Shown here one piece after another: positions 26,682 to 34,867 of a DNA stretch of 46,553 bases. The notes under the pieces are model-generated. The model saw only the letters and a list, made by a program, of their open reading frames with translations. It did not search any database and was not told where the DNA came from. The DNA comes from an uncultured Muribaculaceae bacterium. Its GTDB lineage: Bacteria > Bacteroidota > Bacteroidia > Bacteroidales > Muribaculaceae. How positions within the stretch are numbered: the first letter of the stretch is position 1; the number at the start of each line of letters is the position of its first letter. Location of the stretch: contig CAJUAR010000014.1 in assembly GCA_910584495.1 (NCBI GenBank), forward strand, positions 1 through 46,553, read 5' to 3'. A program made the position numbers and the translations under genes.

Positions 26682-28163
26682 TCAATAGTTACGGGCAATA
26701 ATCACACGACGTTTCGATGGTTTGCCGGTGACCATGCACACACCTTCTTCGTCCTCGATGTCAAGAGGTATGCAACGAATTGTAGCCTTTGTCTCGGCTT
26801 TGATCAGCTCCTCGGTTTCGGTAGTGCCGTCCCAGTGGCAAAGGAAGAAACCGCCATCTTCGATGCGGGCCTTGAAGTCGTCGTAGCTGTCGCAGATGTA
26901 GGTTTTGCTCTGCCGCATGGCCAAAGCTTTGCGGTAGATATTGTCCTGTATTTCCTCCAGCAAAGCGGCGGCATATTCGGCTATGCCGGCAAGTGGAGCT
27001 TCATGCTTCTCGAGAGTGTCGCGACGCATCACTTCGACTGTCCCCTTCTCAATATCGCGGGCTCCGACAACAAGACGCACAGGCACGCCTTTAAGCTCGT
27101 AGTCGGCAAACTTGAAACCGGGGCGTTTGTTGTCGGCATCGTCGTACTTGGCGGAAACGCCAAGCTCTGCCAGACGGTCGAGTATAGGCTTCACATGCTC
27201 GGAGATTTGCGCCAGCTGCTCGGCATTCTTATAGATGGGAACAATAACCACCTGGATAGGGGCAAGATGCGGAGGAAGCACAAGACCATTGTCGTCGGAA
27301 TGGGTCATAATCAATGCTCCCATAAGGCGGGTTGAGACACCCCATGAGTTTGCCCACACATATTCGGGCTTGTTTTCCTTGTTGGCAAATGTCACATCGA
27401 AAGCCTTGGCAAAATTTTGTCCCAGATTGTGCGATGTTCCGGCCTGCAGAGCCTTGCCGTCCTGCATCATAGCCTCGATTGTGTAGGTGTTGAGGGCTCC
27501 GGCAAAACGTTCATTGGCAGTCTTGACACCAATCTGCACAGGCATGGCCATGTATTTTTCGGCGAATTCGGCATAGAGCTTGATCATCTGCACCGTGCGG
27601 GCTTCCGATTCTTCGGCGGTAGCATGTGCGCAATGACCTTCCTGCCACAGGAATTCTGCCGTGCGCAGGAACATGCGGGTACGCATTTCCCAGCGCATCA
27701 CGTTGGCCCATTGGTTGCAGAGCACTGGCAGATCGCGCCAGCTGTGAATCCAATTTTTATATGTACCCCAGATAATTGTTTCCGAAGTCGGTCGGATAAT
27801 GAGCTCTTCTTCGAGTTTGGCTTCGGGATCGACAACAACGCCTGAGCCATCGGGAGCGTTCTTGAGACGATAGTGGGTGACCACGGCGCACTCCTTTGCA
27901 AAACCTTCGACGTGCTCGGCTTCGCGGCAGAGGAAGGATTTGGGAATGAGCAACGGAAAATAAGCATTCTGCACGCCGGTTTCCTTGAACATGGCATCGA
28001 GAGTGCGCTGCATTTTTTCCCAGATAGCATAGCCGTAGGGCTTGATGACCATACAGCCGCGCACTGCCGATTGCTCGGCAAGGTCGGCTTTGACCACCAG
28101 CTCGTTGTACCACTGGGAATAGTTCTCGGACCTTTTAGTAAGGTTTTTGAGTTCTATAGCCAT
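26682..28163 (-). CDS. proS: Prolyl-tRNA synthetase, archaeal/eukaryote-like short form
   Basis: This 493-residue class II synthetase joins proline to tRNA-Pro. Motif 2 is visible (RTRMFLRTAEFLWQEGH), as are the RPTSETI proline-binding segment and the anticodon-binding domain (VVIVPIYKN...). The C-terminal domain ends in the conserved ARNY-type aromatic residue. There is no INS editing domain, as expected for this type, which is standard in Bacteroidetes. It is 24 bp downstream of the DUF3127 gene and probably shares its promoter. Confidence 0.97.
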   Translation of the reverse strand: MAIELKNLTKRSENYSQWYNELVVKADLAEQSAVRGCMVIKPYGYAIWEKMQRTLDAMFKETGVQNAYFPLLIPKSFLCREAEHVEGFAKECAVVTHYRLKNAPDGSGVVVDPEAKLEEELIIRPTSETIIWGTYKNWIHSWRDLPVLCNQWANVMRWEMRTRMFLRTAEFLWQEGHCAHATAEESEARTVQMIKLYAEFAEKYMAMPVQIGVKTANERFAGALNTYTIEAMMQDGKALQAGTSHNLGQNFAKAFDVTFANKENKPEYVWANSWGVSTRLMGALIMTHSDDNGLVLPPHLAPIQVVIVPIYKNAEQLAQISEHVKPILDRLAELGVSAKYDDADNKRPGFKFADYELKGVPVRLVVGARDIEKGTVEVMRRDTLEKHEAPLAGIAEYAAALLEEIQDNIYRKALAMRQSKTYICDSYDDFKARIEDGGFFLCHWDGTTETEELIKAETKATIRCIPLDIEDEEGVCMVTGKPSKRRVIIARNY

Positions 28164-28187
28164 AGTATTGCTTCAGAAAATAAGGAA

Positions 28188-28565
28188 TTAGAAAGGAAAT
28201 TCTTCGTCGGCTGCACCGGTGGGAACAACAGGCGGCGGCGGAATAGAGCCCGGGGCGGCGATGGGGGCGGCGGCAGGGGCGGCGGGGGCGGCAGCACTTA
28301 CGGGGTCGACACGCCATGCGCGCGATTCAAGATACCAGCGGCCGTTATATTCGCGGGAATCAAGATCAAAAAACACGTTGACCTGCTGTCCGGGTTCGAG
28401 CACGATGCGGTCGGCTGTTTCGCCAAAGCAGGTGAAGACCATCTTACGAGGGTACTGTCCTTCTTGATATTCAAGGACATATTCGCGTTTTTTCCAAGGA
28501 TTGCCGGCTTTGGATGTGCCCGACACCATGGGTAGAGCATGGGTAATTGTTCCTTTTAGTTCCAT
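28188..28565 (-). CDS. DUF3127 OB-fold protein with SSB-like acidic tail
   Basis: This 125-residue protein has a DUF3127 domain at about 1-85 (MELKGTITHALP, GTSKAGNPWKKREYVLEY, FTCFGETADRI, VNVFFDLDSREYNGRWY). The arrangement is like a single-stranded-DNA-binding OB fold. It is followed by an Ala/Pro-rich linker and a terminal DEEFPF. The tail mimics the DDDIPF tip by which bacterial SSB recruits partner enzymes. The likely role is nucleic-acid binding, but this is inference. A longer upstream frame exists but crosses the promoter, so ATG 28565 is used. Confidence 0.8.
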   Translation of the reverse strand: MELKGTITHALPMVSGTSKAGNPWKKREYVLEYQEGQYPRKMVFTCFGETADRIVLEPGQQVNVFFDLDSREYNGRWYLESRAWRVDPVSAAAPAAPAAAPIAAPGSIPPPPVVPTGAADEEFPF

Positions 28566-28612
28566 TGTTATAATGAAGTGTGTATTGTTTATATTCTTTT
28601 TAAATCTTCCTA

Positions 28613-28644
28613 CAAAGTTACGCTTTATTTTTTGGTTACACAAA
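28613..28644 (-). promoter_or_regulatory. Promoter of the DUF3127-proS operon
   Basis: On the minus strand, TTTG (28641-28644), a 20-bp spacer and TAACTTTG (28613-28620) form an exact match to the Bacteroides consensus. The leader to ATG 28565 is about 40 nt. Confidence 0.75.
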
Positions 28645-28664
28645 AATATATTGCGGTGCAGCAC

Positions 28665-28695
28665 TTTCAAGACATTAAAAAAATTGCTACATTTG
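28665..28695 (+). promoter_or_regulatory. Promoter of the CaCA antiporter gene
   Basis: TTTC (28665-28668), a 19-bp spacer and TACATTTG (28688-28695) match the Bacteroides form with one mismatch. The start codon is 23 bp downstream. It lies back-to-back with the DUF3127 promoter. Confidence 0.7.
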
Positions 28696-28718
28696 CGCTT
28701 CACAAAGACAAGAAAAAC

Positions 28719-29681
28719 ATGCTACTGAACATCTTTATTCTTCTTTTAGGCCTTGTGCTCATCCTTGCCGGGGCAAATTTTCTCACCGACGGAGCCTCGG
28801 CCATTGCGCGGCGCTGGGGTGTAAGCGACTTGGTGGTGGGCCTGACAGTGGTAGCTTTCGGCACATCAACACCGGAGTTGGTAATCAGTGTGGTGTCGGC
28901 AATCGAAGGCTCAGGCCAGCTTGCCATAGGCAATGCTGTGGGCAGCAACATCTTCAACATTATGGCAATCATAGGTATCACCGCAATGGTGAGGCCTATA
29001 AAAGTGCCCGTCAACACCATGACGGCCGACATTCCTTTTGTCATCATATCATCGCTGGTAATTCTTGCCATGGGGGCCGGCACATTGCTGGGCAATGATG
29101 GCGGTCGCATTCTCTGGCGCTCGGACGGCATTGTGCTTCTTCTCTTCTTTGCCATCTTCATGCGCTACACCTTTTCGCAAGCAAAACACATCGAGCCTGA
29201 GCCTCAGACCAATAGCGCTCCGTCGATGAGTGCTTGGAAAGCTTGGCTTTGGGTTGCTCTTGGCCTTGCAGGTCTGGTGTGGGGCGGCGACAAATTTGTG
29301 GAAGGCGCTTCATATATTGCAAAAGCCCTCGGAGTCAGCGATGCTATTATCGGCCTCACCATTGTTGCCGCCGGCACCTCGCTGCCCGAGCTCGCAGCAT
29401 CCGTAGTCGCCGCTGTCAAAGGCAAACCCGGCATTGCTTTGGGAAATGTCATAGGCAGCAACATTTTCAACATATTCTTTGTTCTTGGAACCGCGGCCAC
29501 TATTCGTCCGCTTGAATTTGGTGGTATCGGCACATTCGACCTGCTTGTCCTTGCTGTTGCGAGCATCCTCTTCTGGCTTTTCGGCTGGTTTATAGGCAAG
29601 CGCACCATCACCCGTGCAGAAGGAGCAGTGCTGACGGCAGGATACGTGGCCTATGTGGCCTACCTCATCAGCATAGCATAA
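28719..29681 (+). CDS. Calcium/sodium antiporter, CaCA family (YrbG-like)
   Basis: This 320-residue inner-membrane protein has about ten transmembrane helices and the two inverted alpha-repeats of CaCA exchangers: GTSTPELVISV...GNAVGSNIFNI and GTSLPELAASV...GNVIGSNIFNI. These acidic and polar motifs bind the exchanged cations. It exchanges Ca2+ for Na+ or H+. The ATG at 28719 is preferred over an earlier one because the promoter lies between them. Transcription ends at the shared terminator. Confidence 0.93.
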   Translation: MLLNIFILLLGLVLILAGANFLTDGASAIARRWGVSDLVVGLTVVAFGTSTPELVISVVSAIEGSGQLAIGNAVGSNIFNIMAIIGITAMVRPIKVPVNTMTADIPFVIISSLVILAMGAGTLLGNDGGRILWRSDGIVLLLFFAIFMRYTFSQAKHIEPEPQTNSAPSMSAWKAWLWVALGLAGLVWGGDKFVEGASYIAKALGVSDAIIGLTIVAAGTSLPELAASVVAAVKGKPGIALGNVIGSNIFNIFFVLGTAATIRPLEFGGIGTFDLLVLAVASILFWLFGWFIGKRTITRAEGAVLTAGYVAYVAYLISIA

Positions 29682-29702
29682 ATCAACGAATCAGCATAAA
29701 AC

Positions 29703-29740
29703 AACGGAGCTTCCCGGCGTGAATGCCCGGAAGCTCCGTT
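29703..29740. terminator. Bidirectional terminator between the antiporter and GH13 genes
   Basis: A perfect 12-bp stem AACGGAGCTTCC/GGAAGCTCCGTT (29703-29714 with 29729-29740) has an inner GG/CC pairing. It is followed by ATTATTTTC on the plus strand and by GTTTTATG on the minus strand. It sits between convergent genes and can serve both. Confidence 0.85.
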
Positions 29741-29757
29741 ATTATTTTCAATTTCTA

Positions 29758-31203
29758 TCAGCGATAGAGAATGTAGGTTGTCAGAGGAGCGAGCGTGCCG
29801 GTGAGCTTGCCGTTTTTGGCTTCGAAAGTGCTGCCGCTCACGGCATCGGTATATGTGCCGTCAGGAAGAAAGGTTGCAAGGTCAAGAGCCTGGTCTGCAT
29901 TAGAAAAGTTGATGAGCGAAACGCCCTTGTCGCCGCGTTCAACCTCGACAACAGCTCCGTTTTCGGCGAATACGAGATTCTCGGGCTGACCGGCCATTGC
30001 ATGGCGGAACTTATTGGCGGCCACCACCTGGGGATGATAGAATTCGTCATTGCCACGGTTGCCTATGCGGTTCGTACCCCAATAGTTTTCGCGAGTGCTG
30101 CCGGCGGGACGGCTGTAGAAAAGCGGACGGCCGGTGGCGCGCGATGCCAGAAAAACCCACCCTGTGCGAATCTGGTCGTCGGTAAGGCCGGCCGAAGCAT
30201 GCTCGTTGCAGTAGGTGTCGTGACTCTCTACCCATGTTACAAGCTGTGTCGGGTCGGCAGGATGCTGCCAGTTGGTAAGATCATCGGCCTTGGTGCTTCC
30301 GGCAGCAATGACATTGCGCAGCACGCCGCCATAGTTGCTTGCCACAAGGTCCATATATTCGGCATATTCTTTTTCCTTCACGTTGCGGTCCTGGAGCACT
30401 TCGCCATAGATATAGAGGCTGTCGGGCATGGAAAGAGAAAGACCCTTGACGGCTTCGCGGCCTGTGGCCACGTCCCAGAAATTATTACGCTCCGACTTGG
30501 GGTCGACAGGGTCGGAAGGCAAGCCTATATGTTTGGCAGTGTCGTAACGGAAGCCACGGGCACCGAGAGCGATAAGGTCGTTGACATACTGCATGTAGTA
30601 ATGCTGGAAATCGGGATTCTCGGTGTTGACATCAGGCAGACCGCCCATTTTGTAGGTGGTGCACTGCAGACGGTCGTTATAGTCCACACAATCGGTAAAG
30701 CCGTTGGCATGGTAGAGATTTTCGTGGCCGCCGACAGCAGCATCGAGGTCGGGCAGCACGGCAGTGTGGTCTACGGCGGTGTGGTTGGGCAGCACATCGA
30801 CAATCACACGGACGCCATATTTGCGGGCACTGTCGCACATGGCCTTGAAATCATCGCGGTCGCCAAGCATATAATTGCCAATTTTCCAGTCGGTCGGCTG
30901 GTAATAGTAGTACCATTTGCCTTTGACGCTGTCGTCGGGCTGGCTGAAAAGAGCACGACCGCCGTCTTCGCCGACAAAACAAGTGTTGACCGGCGATGTC
31001 TGCACATAGTTATAGCCCGCATCGGCAATCTGTTTCATGTTTGAAGCTATAGTGTCGAGGGCCCAGCTCCAGGCGTGGAGAATGATTTCATCCTGTCCCT
31101 GAGGTATGTCGGCTGCCACGCTTTCTTTCTGTCCTTGACAGCCGCCGAGGATGGATGCGCCACAAACGGCACACGCCATCAAAAGTTTAGAAGTAGTTTT
31201 CAT
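29758..31203 (-). CDS. GH13 alpha-amylase-like lipoprotein
   Basis: This 481-residue lipoprotein (lipobox ILGGC, Cys22) has the four GH13 regions: DVLPNH, GFRYDTAKH (nucleophile Asp221), YGEVL (acid/base Glu268) and WVESHD (Asp329). A small beta domain at the C-terminus ends TTYILYR. It should hydrolyse alpha-1,4-glucans at the cell envelope. It follows neuB by 53 bp but has its own consensus promoter, so it may be independent of the nonulosonate operon. No SusR or other starch genes are next to it. Confidence 0.92.
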   Translation of the reverse strand: MKTTSKLLMACAVCGASILGGCQGQKESVAADIPQGQDEIILHAWSWALDTIASNMKQIADAGYNYVQTSPVNTCFVGEDGGRALFSQPDDSVKGKWYYYYQPTDWKIGNYMLGDRDDFKAMCDSARKYGVRVIVDVLPNHTAVDHTAVLPDLDAAVGGHENLYHANGFTDCVDYNDRLQCTTYKMGGLPDVNTENPDFQHYYMQYVNDLIALGARGFRYDTAKHIGLPSDPVDPKSERNNFWDVATGREAVKGLSLSMPDSLYIYGEVLQDRNVKEKEYAEYMDLVASNYGGVLRNVIAAGSTKADDLTNWQHPADPTQLVTWVESHDTYCNEHASAGLTDDQIRTGWVFLASRATGRPLFYSRPAGSTRENYWGTNRIGNRGNDEFYHPQVVAANKFRHAMAGQPENLVFAENGAVVEVERGDKGVSLINFSNADQALDLATFLPDGTYTDAVSGSTFEAKNGKLTGTLAPLTTYILYR

Positions 31204-31230
31204 GTTTAAAGTAAGTATGGATATTGCTTT

Positions 31231-31261
31231 CAAAGTTACTAATAAAACTTGGAATATCAAA
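31231..31261 (-). promoter_or_regulatory. Promoter of the GH13 gene, overlapping the neuB stop
   Basis: On the minus strand, TTTG (31258-31261) overlaps the neuB stop codon. It is followed by a 19-bp spacer and TAACTTTG (31231-31238), an exact consensus match. The leader is about 20 nt. Confidence 0.75.
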
Positions 31262-32255
31262 CAATAGGCTCATCTATTTGATAGCTCCGTGATGCCTTGC
31301 GACCAATCACCACATCCCACAGCTCGGCCGACAGACCGCCGTTGGCACGTTTGACAGTGAGATTGTCGGACGAAAAAATATCGCCGGCATCTATGGGGCA
31401 GGCGGCCACAATGCTCTTGCGCACCACAGGAGCTATGGCCAGCTCCGAAGCATTAGGGCGTTTCACCCCATCGCCCAGAGCCTGTTCAATATTGCGTATG
31501 GCTCTCACCATCTGTGCCAGTGCCGCAGGGTCGAGCGAGGCTCGATGGTCAGGACCCTCCATGGAGCAGTCGAGAGTAAAATGTTTTTCGATTACCTGTG
31601 CCCCGAGTGCCACTGCCGCCACAGGCACTTCGATACCCAAGGTGTGGTCGGAGTATCCCACCGGGCAATGGAACGCTTCGCGCAAAGTTTCCATCGCCCT
31701 CAGATTCACTTCTCCGTAAGGACATGGATAGTTGGTGGTGCAATGGAGCAGCGTAAGCTCGGGACAGCCACCCTCCTTCAAGGTGTCGTAAGCACGTGCC
31801 ACCTGGGCAAGCGTAGCCATGCCGGTGGACAGAATCACAGGCCTTCGACATGCAGCTATCTGTCGTAGATATGGAATGTTTGTAACCTCGCCGGAGCCCA
31901 CTTTGACAAGCGGCATGCCAAGTTCGTCGACCAAAAAGCGCAGGCTCCACTGTTCGTCCGGAGTGGAAAGAAAGTCTATGCCAATCTGCCGGCAGTATGT
32001 CTGGATTCGGGCAAAATCATCATAGCCCAGTTCCAGTTTCCGAAGCATGTCGAACTGGCTTTCATCGGCATCGCCGGTGTTTCGGCTCTGATAGTCGGCC
32101 TTGACAGTACGGCGAGTCGCTATTTTGTCGGTCTGCCAGGTCTGGAACTTGACACAGTCGGCCCCGGCAGCTTTTGCTGCATCACATAGACGGAATGCAA
32201 AGTCGAGACTTCCATTATGGTTTACGCCGGCTTCGGCAATGATGTAGACTCCCAT
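31257..32255 (-). CDS. neuB: NeuB/LegI-like nonulosonic acid synthase
   Basis: This 332-residue synthase condenses phosphoenolpyruvate with an N-acetylated hexosamine to form a nine-carbon acid sugar. It has the NeuB barrel (IAEAGVNHNG, VKFQTWQTD, STPDEQWSLRFL, KVGSGEV, STGMATL, LLHCTTNYPCP, GYSDHTLG, EKHFTLD) and a C-terminal antifreeze-like SAF domain (about 270-332, ASELAIAPVVRKSIVAA). Substrate choice between neuraminate and legionaminate cannot be read from the sequence. It is the last gene of the nonulosonate operon, 1 bp after the FemAB-like gene. Confidence 0.92.
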   Translation of the reverse strand: MGVYIIAEAGVNHNGSLDFAFRLCDAAKAAGADCVKFQTWQTDKIATRRTVKADYQSRNTGDADESQFDMLRKLELGYDDFARIQTYCRQIGIDFLSTPDEQWSLRFLVDELGMPLVKVGSGEVTNIPYLRQIAACRRPVILSTGMATLAQVARAYDTLKEGGCPELTLLHCTTNYPCPYGEVNLRAMETLREAFHCPVGYSDHTLGIEVPVAAVALGAQVIEKHFTLDCSMEGPDHRASLDPAALAQMVRAIRNIEQALGDGVKRPNASELAIAPVVRKSIVAACPIDAGDIFSSDNLTVKRANGGLSAELWDVVIGRKASRSYQIDEPIV

Positions 32256-32256
32256 T

Positions 32257-33288
32257 TCAATATTTATATTTTAATAGAAAATGTTTATATCGAACAGTTT
32301 TCTGAGGATTTTTCTTTTCCCATTCGGCATAGAGACGGTCGAGCACCTGACGGTTGAAAATCATTTTACCGATAGAAAAACGGCATAGAGTGTGCGAAAA
32401 CTTCTTTTTGAAACCCAACAGAGAATTATCGGCCGAAGAATCGGTACCTCCTCCAAGGTGAAAAAGCTCAACTCCTTTCGCTTTAAGTTCTTTGGCTGCG
32501 CCCCACAACAACAGATTGTTGGGACACATCTTCAGAGCCTCTTTGTCGCTGCCGGACAAATGGTAGTGCCCCCAAGGACCTTCCCACATAAATATAGCCG
32601 CCGCGAGCACCTTGTCACCGTGCTTCACAACGCCGATGAAACTATTGGGAATTCTTTGTTTGAAAGTTTCAAAATATTCCGGCGAAAAATAATAGAACTC
32701 TTCGGCCCCGAGTTTTTCCATCGTCGCATTATACAGGCGACAAAAGTCGGATAAGCGGTCAAATGCATAATCAGCTTCGAACGTAAGCCCACTACCGATT
32801 GCTTTTTTGATGACATTGCGATTTTTTGTGTGAATCTGCGTCATCCATATGTCGTCGAGTGATGGCCTGAGATCTATTGCCACAGTGTTTCGGTCGGGGA
32901 TAATCTCTATCGACTCATTACTCAATAAGTCGTTGTCCAGCAAGGGATGGAAGCGTACAAAACCTGCCACATAACCCTCGCGACGACACACATCGACAAA
33001 CGCTGCCATGGCTCGATTGTGGAACTGTCGGTCCTTGCTATTGGTAATCGGGCCGCCATAGCCATAGGCCGATTCAAAATCATAGAACTTTTCGTTATGA
33101 GCCACAAAACTACGGCGCAGGAAGGGCATAAGGAACAGCTGCTTGTCTTCTCGATAGTAAAAAGCTGCCGCTTGTTCGGTTTCAGTGGCATAGAGGCCCA
33201 CATATTCCTCTGTGAAATATATATCGCGGCACCCGGCCGGAAAATCGGCCAACAGTTCATTCCACGAGGCCACTATACCGCAATTCAT
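32257..33288 (-). CDS. FemAB/BioF2-like acyltransferase (GNAT fold)
   Basis: This 343-residue cytoplasmic protein has the double-GNAT arrangement of FemAB and Acetyltransf_6 proteins (IWMTQIHTKNRNVIKKAI; FYYFSPEYFETFKQRIPNSFIGVVKHGDKVLAAAIFM; LHLGGGTDSSADNSLLGFKKKFS-like C-terminal motif). These enzymes transfer acyl or aminoacyl groups. Its place between neuC and neuB, with a 4-bp ATGA overlap with neuC, suggests it modifies the nonulosonate or its carrier; that is inference. Confidence 0.8.
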   Translation of the reverse strand: MNCGIVASWNELLADFPAGCRDIYFTEEYVGLYATETEQAAAFYYREDKQLFLMPFLRRSFVAHNEKFYDFESAYGYGGPITNSKDRQFHNRAMAAFVDVCRREGYVAGFVRFHPLLDNDLLSNESIEIIPDRNTVAIDLRPSLDDIWMTQIHTKNRNVIKKAIGSGLTFEADYAFDRLSDFCRLYNATMEKLGAEEFYYFSPEYFETFKQRIPNSFIGVVKHGDKVLAAAIFMWEGPWGHYHLSGSDKEALKMCPNNLLLWGAAKELKAKGVELFHLGGGTDSSADNSLLGFKKKFSHTLCRFSIGKMIFNRQVLDRLYAEWEKKNPQKTVRYKHFLLKYKY

Positions 33289-34391
33289 TGCAAAAAATCA
33301 ACTATATGTTTCACAATCTTTTGAGCAGTATGGCCGTCTCCGTAGTAAGAATCGACAGTGCGAGGCTGTGAAAGAGCTTTGCGCACCGCATGGCCAACTT
33401 CTTGCCAATCGACTGATACCGAAAGTACATTTTTGCACAGGTGTCTTCCTTCCTGACGGCGACCTATATTCACCACCGGGATTCCAAGGAAAGGTGCTTC
33501 GAGAATACCGCTGGACGAGTTTCCCAACACGCATGCTGCCTGATGCATGAATCCAAGATAACGCCTTTGTCCCAAATTTTGGCAAAAAACAATTGCCCCT
33601 CCCGATGCCGCGGCAGCTTCTTTGAAAAAAGCGTTCATCGCCGAACCGCCAAGGTCGGCATTGGCCCCGGTAATCACAGTCTGGCAAGCTTCAAGAGCTT
33701 TGAGCGCAGCCAGCATGTTTGCCGCCATCGACATGTTATATTCCGTGGTCCGAAGAGTTTCGGGATGGAGGGTGGCGAGAATCCAAGGTTTGTCGACATC
33801 CAGGCCAAGTTCGGAGGCAAGTTCTTGCCGTGAGAGAAGGTCAAAATTCAAAAAACTTTCCAAGCCGGGCTCGCCGACAGTAAAGATATTGGCATCGCCA
33901 CCTGTCATCCGACGAATATTGGCCGCCGACGCTTCGGTGCCGGGGAAATGAAGCGACGCCATCATTGTGACAGCGTTGCGCACTCTGTCGTCGATTGCTC
34001 CGCGAGTTACATCTCCTCCGGAGATATGCGCTATGGGCACATTCATCACCAGAGCAGCGGAGCATATCGGCAACAATTCATATCGGTCGCCAACAACTAC
34101 AAGCATGTCGGGGCTCAACAGGCTCAGAGCATCGGACATTCCTATGGCACACCGTCCCATTGAGCATGCAATTGCCTTGCTGTCATCACCAAGCTGCATG
34201 TCGATGCTGTAGTCTATCTTAAAACCATCGGCTTCGATTTGACGGACAGTCATTCCCTGCGAGCTTTCGAGGTGTGCGCCGGTCACAACAAGTTGAAGCT
34301 CAAGCACGGGCGATGCCTCAATAGCCTTCAGCAGCCATTGCAACACTCCATACTCTGCTCGTGTGGCAGTGACGACACATATTTTTTTCAC
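33285..34391 (-). CDS. neuC: NeuC/LegG-like UDP-sugar 2-epimerase (hydrolysing)
   Basis: This 368-residue GT-B-fold enzyme converts a UDP-HexNAc to the free 2-epimer and UDP. Motifs are KICVVTATRAEYGVLQWLL at the start, LVVTGAHLE, VVGDRYELLP, HISGGDVTRGAIDD, ATLHPET, and GNSSSGILEAPFLGIPVVNIG. I use the GTG at 34391, which gives MKKICVVTATRAEYG, the usual NeuC start, and a GTGA overlap with the GNAT gene. An ATG at 34406 would add five residues. NeuC (UDP-GlcNAc) and LegG (UDP-diNAc-bacillosamine) cannot be told apart by eye. Confidence 0.9.
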   Translation of the reverse strand: MKKICVVTATRAEYGVLQWLLKAIEASPVLELQLVVTGAHLESSQGMTVRQIEADGFKIDYSIDMQLGDDSKAIACSMGRCAIGMSDALSLLSPDMLVVVGDRYELLPICSAALVMNVPIAHISGGDVTRGAIDDRVRNAVTMMASLHFPGTEASAANIRRMTGGDANIFTVGEPGLESFLNFDLLSRQELASELGLDVDKPWILATLHPETLRTTEYNMSMAANMLAALKALEACQTVITGANADLGGSAMNAFFKEAAAASGGAIVFCQNLGQRRYLGFMHQAACVLGNSSSGILEAPFLGIPVVNIGRRQEGRHLCKNVLSVSVDWQEVGHAVRKALSQPRTVDSYYGDGHTAQKIVKHIVDFLQ

Positions 34392-34867
34392 AGTTTCAAT
34401 TCCCATTTCTCGAACGTTGTAAGTCCTGAAATCAGAGGCAAATCGCGCATATCGTAAGAACCGCAGCACACAAAGCCGTTATGCCCGAGGCACTTCTGCG
34501 ATGCCACATTGTTAGTTGCCACAATAGCAATGATGTACGACCGTTGAAGTTTACGCATCTGTTCGACAAAGAGTCTAAGAATCTCTTTGCCAAGTCCTTG
34601 TCCGCGGCGCTCCATGTCGGTGCCGTAACCCAGTTCTGCGCCTCCGTCGGGCAATAGATCCTCGTAGATATAACCTACAACCGCACCATCGTCCTTGAGC
34701 AGACGAATGGTGCGAGTGTTCGAAACAAGCTGGGCTTCAAACCATTTCATAAGCCCTTCGCGCTCCGGCGAGGTAGTATACCCCGTCCAGGCTATATTAT
34801 CCTGCTGACAACGCAGTCGATAATAGCCGTTGAAATCAGATGGCTGTGCCTTTTCAAGCGTTATCAC
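34388..34867 (-). CDS. GNAT N-acetyltransferase (RimJ/RimL-like)
   Basis: This 159-residue acetyltransferase has the acetyl-CoA loop in ELGYGTDMERRGQGLGKEILRLFV and the ATNNVASQKCLGHNGFV motif. It starts at a GTG forming a GTGA overlap with the DUF4923 gene and ends in a GTGA overlap with neuC. In this context it may N-acetylate the amino sugar precursor, the LegH or PglD role. That is inference from neighbours, since PglD-type enzymes often have another fold. Confidence 0.82.
   Translation of the reverse strand: MITLEKAQPSDFNGYYRLRCQQDNIAWTGYTTSPEREGLMKWFEAQLVSNTRTIRLLKDDGAVVGYIYEDLLPDGGAELGYGTDMERRGQGLGKEILRLFVEQMRKLQRSYIIAIVATNNVASQKCLGHNGFVCCGSYDMRDLPLISGLTTFEKWELKL

Noticed and set aside
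28225..28310. GC-rich low-complexity stretch considered as a structured RNA
   Set aside because: It encodes the Ala/Pro linker of the DUF3127 protein and shows no paired stem beyond repeat-driven complementarity.
29719..31044. Plus-strand open frame of more than 400 codons opposite the GH13 gene
   Set aside because: The minus strand carries all four GH13 motifs; the plus frame is a codon-bias shadow and runs over the terminator.
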